Source: Gammaproteobacteria bacterium (lineage in GTDB: Bacteria > Pseudomonadota > Gammaproteobacteria > Arenicellales > Poriferihabitantaceae). Taken from it: a stretch of DNA of 44,634 nucleotides. A program made the translations under genes and the position numbers. The stretch is from assembly GCA_026708585.1 (NCBI GenBank), contig JAPOUQ010000050.1, forward strand, positions 1 to 44,634, written 5' to 3'. Shown one piece after another: positions 44,201-44,634 of the stretch. The notes beneath the pieces were generated by a model, which saw only the letters and a list, made by a program, of their open reading frames with translations, was not told where the DNA came from and did not search any database. Every line of letters starts with the position of its first letter. The stretch's first letter is position 1.

Positions 44201-44634
44201 ATGCTCACCATAGGCAACCCGCTTGATAAGGCCATCGTAGCCCTTGCCTTCATGGCCGGGTTACGCCGTTCCGAGATTGCCGCTTTGACTTGGAATGATC
44301 TTGAGGAATCCGAAAACGATAACCTACTCATTCATGTTCGCACTTCAAAAACCAATCGGGCCGGTGAGGATACTGATATAAGGTTATTGAAAAATGGCTT
44401 TGCCAAAGCCGTCCGAGATCTACGCTCCGGCGCAAGTGATGATGATTTGGTTATTGGCCTCAAACCGCAACGCATATCCCAGCGCATTACTGCCCTTGCG
44501 AAACAAGCCGGCATAACCCACAAGCTTACCGCTCATTCGGGCCGGGTTGGTTTGGCCTCTGAACTTACCGCCCGCGGTGCTTCCACAACCGAGACCATGT
44601 TAGCCGGTAATTGGAAGACCGCCCGCATGGTTGC
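44201..44634 (+). CDS. Tyrosine recombinase/integrase catalytic domain, truncated by window end
   Basis: The frame from the ATG at 44201 is open to the end of the window (144 codons). It contains 'FMAGLRRSEIAALTWNDL', with the first catalytic Arg, 'LTAHSGRVGLASEL', with the HxxR pair, and 'AGNWKTARM', just before the expected catalytic Tyr. The N-terminal SAM-like DNA-binding domain is missing: an in-frame TGA lies at 44177-44179, only 21 bases upstream of the ATG. It is therefore either a 5'-truncated remnant or a short recombinase. Base composition is richer in G+C than the flank, suggesting a mobile origin. Confidence 0.75.
   Translation, partial: MLTIGNPLDKAIVALAFMAGLRRSEIAALTWNDLEESENDNLLIHVRTSKTNRAGEDTDIRLLKNGFAKAVRDLRSGASDDDLVIGLKPQRISQRITALAKQAGITHKLTAHSGRVGLASELTARGASTTETMLAGNWKTARMV

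Noticed and set aside
1..44634. CRISPR array, rRNA or complete prophage
   Set aside because: No regularly spaced repeats, rRNA segments, cas genes or phage structural genes were seen.

Overview
The window looks like chromosomal DNA of an uncultured, probably marine, gammaproteobacterium. This is inferred from moderately AT-rich coding sequence, short operons, an rsmI-rnpB-rarA neighbourhood, a Gram-negative outer-membrane barrel and several nutrient importers of Pot and Liv type. No 16S rRNA or tRNA gene was seen, so the taxonomy is only an inference.

Layout. 1-400: a glycine-rich small protein. 407-4507 (minus): sucC-sucD, a PIG3-type quinone oxidoreductase and a ketopantoate-reductase-like gene. 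4975-7788 (plus): two adjacent small ATP-grasp proteins and an EamA permease. 8020-15420 (minus): one long operon hypB-hypA-ureohydrolase alpha-ureohydrolase beta-potD-potB-potC-potA. 15974-19134: an ABC-2 transporter pair facing an MFS permease. 19177-20978: a decayed coiled-coil gene, a 149-bp MITE-like element with a perfect 8-bp target duplication, and a DUF4143 ATPase. 21256-25853: a complete Liv-type ABC importer. 26449-32057: pdxH, then a catabolic operon of Rieske oxygenase, SDR, BKACE (DUF849), SDR and carnitine-dehydrogenase-like protein. 32184-36958: cysteine synthase, EamA permease, moaC-moeA, methyltransferase. 37460-38731: a GC-rich orphan ATPase, probably acquired. 39522-43569 (minus): rarA, RNase P RNA, rsmI and an outer-membrane barrel. 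43570-end: gene debris and a tyrosine recombinase piece running off the window.

The most interesting system is the 8020-15420 operon. It encodes two arginase/agmatinase-family paralogues. One keeps all six metal ligands (alpha) and the other has lost four of six (beta). Both follow HypA- and HypB-type nickel chaperones with no hydrogenase in sight, and precede a complete polyamine-type ABC importer. This matches the logic of nickel-dependent guanidine hydrolase (GdmH with HypA/HypB-like helpers) and, more closely, of heteromeric metformin/dimethylguanidine hydrolases, in which only one subunit type carries the metal site. I infer an import-and-hydrolyse pathway for a guanidino compound, releasing urea or an amine as nitrogen source.

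A second system is the 27437-32057 operon. Its Rieske oxygenase has a glutamate where most family members have the bridging aspartate, as in quaternary-ammonium oxygenases such as CntA. It sits with a BKACE and a carnitine-dehydrogenase-like enzyme, which suggests breakdown of carnitine-like or other quaternary amines. The paired ATP-grasp proteins beside an EamA permease form a third, uncharacterised unit.
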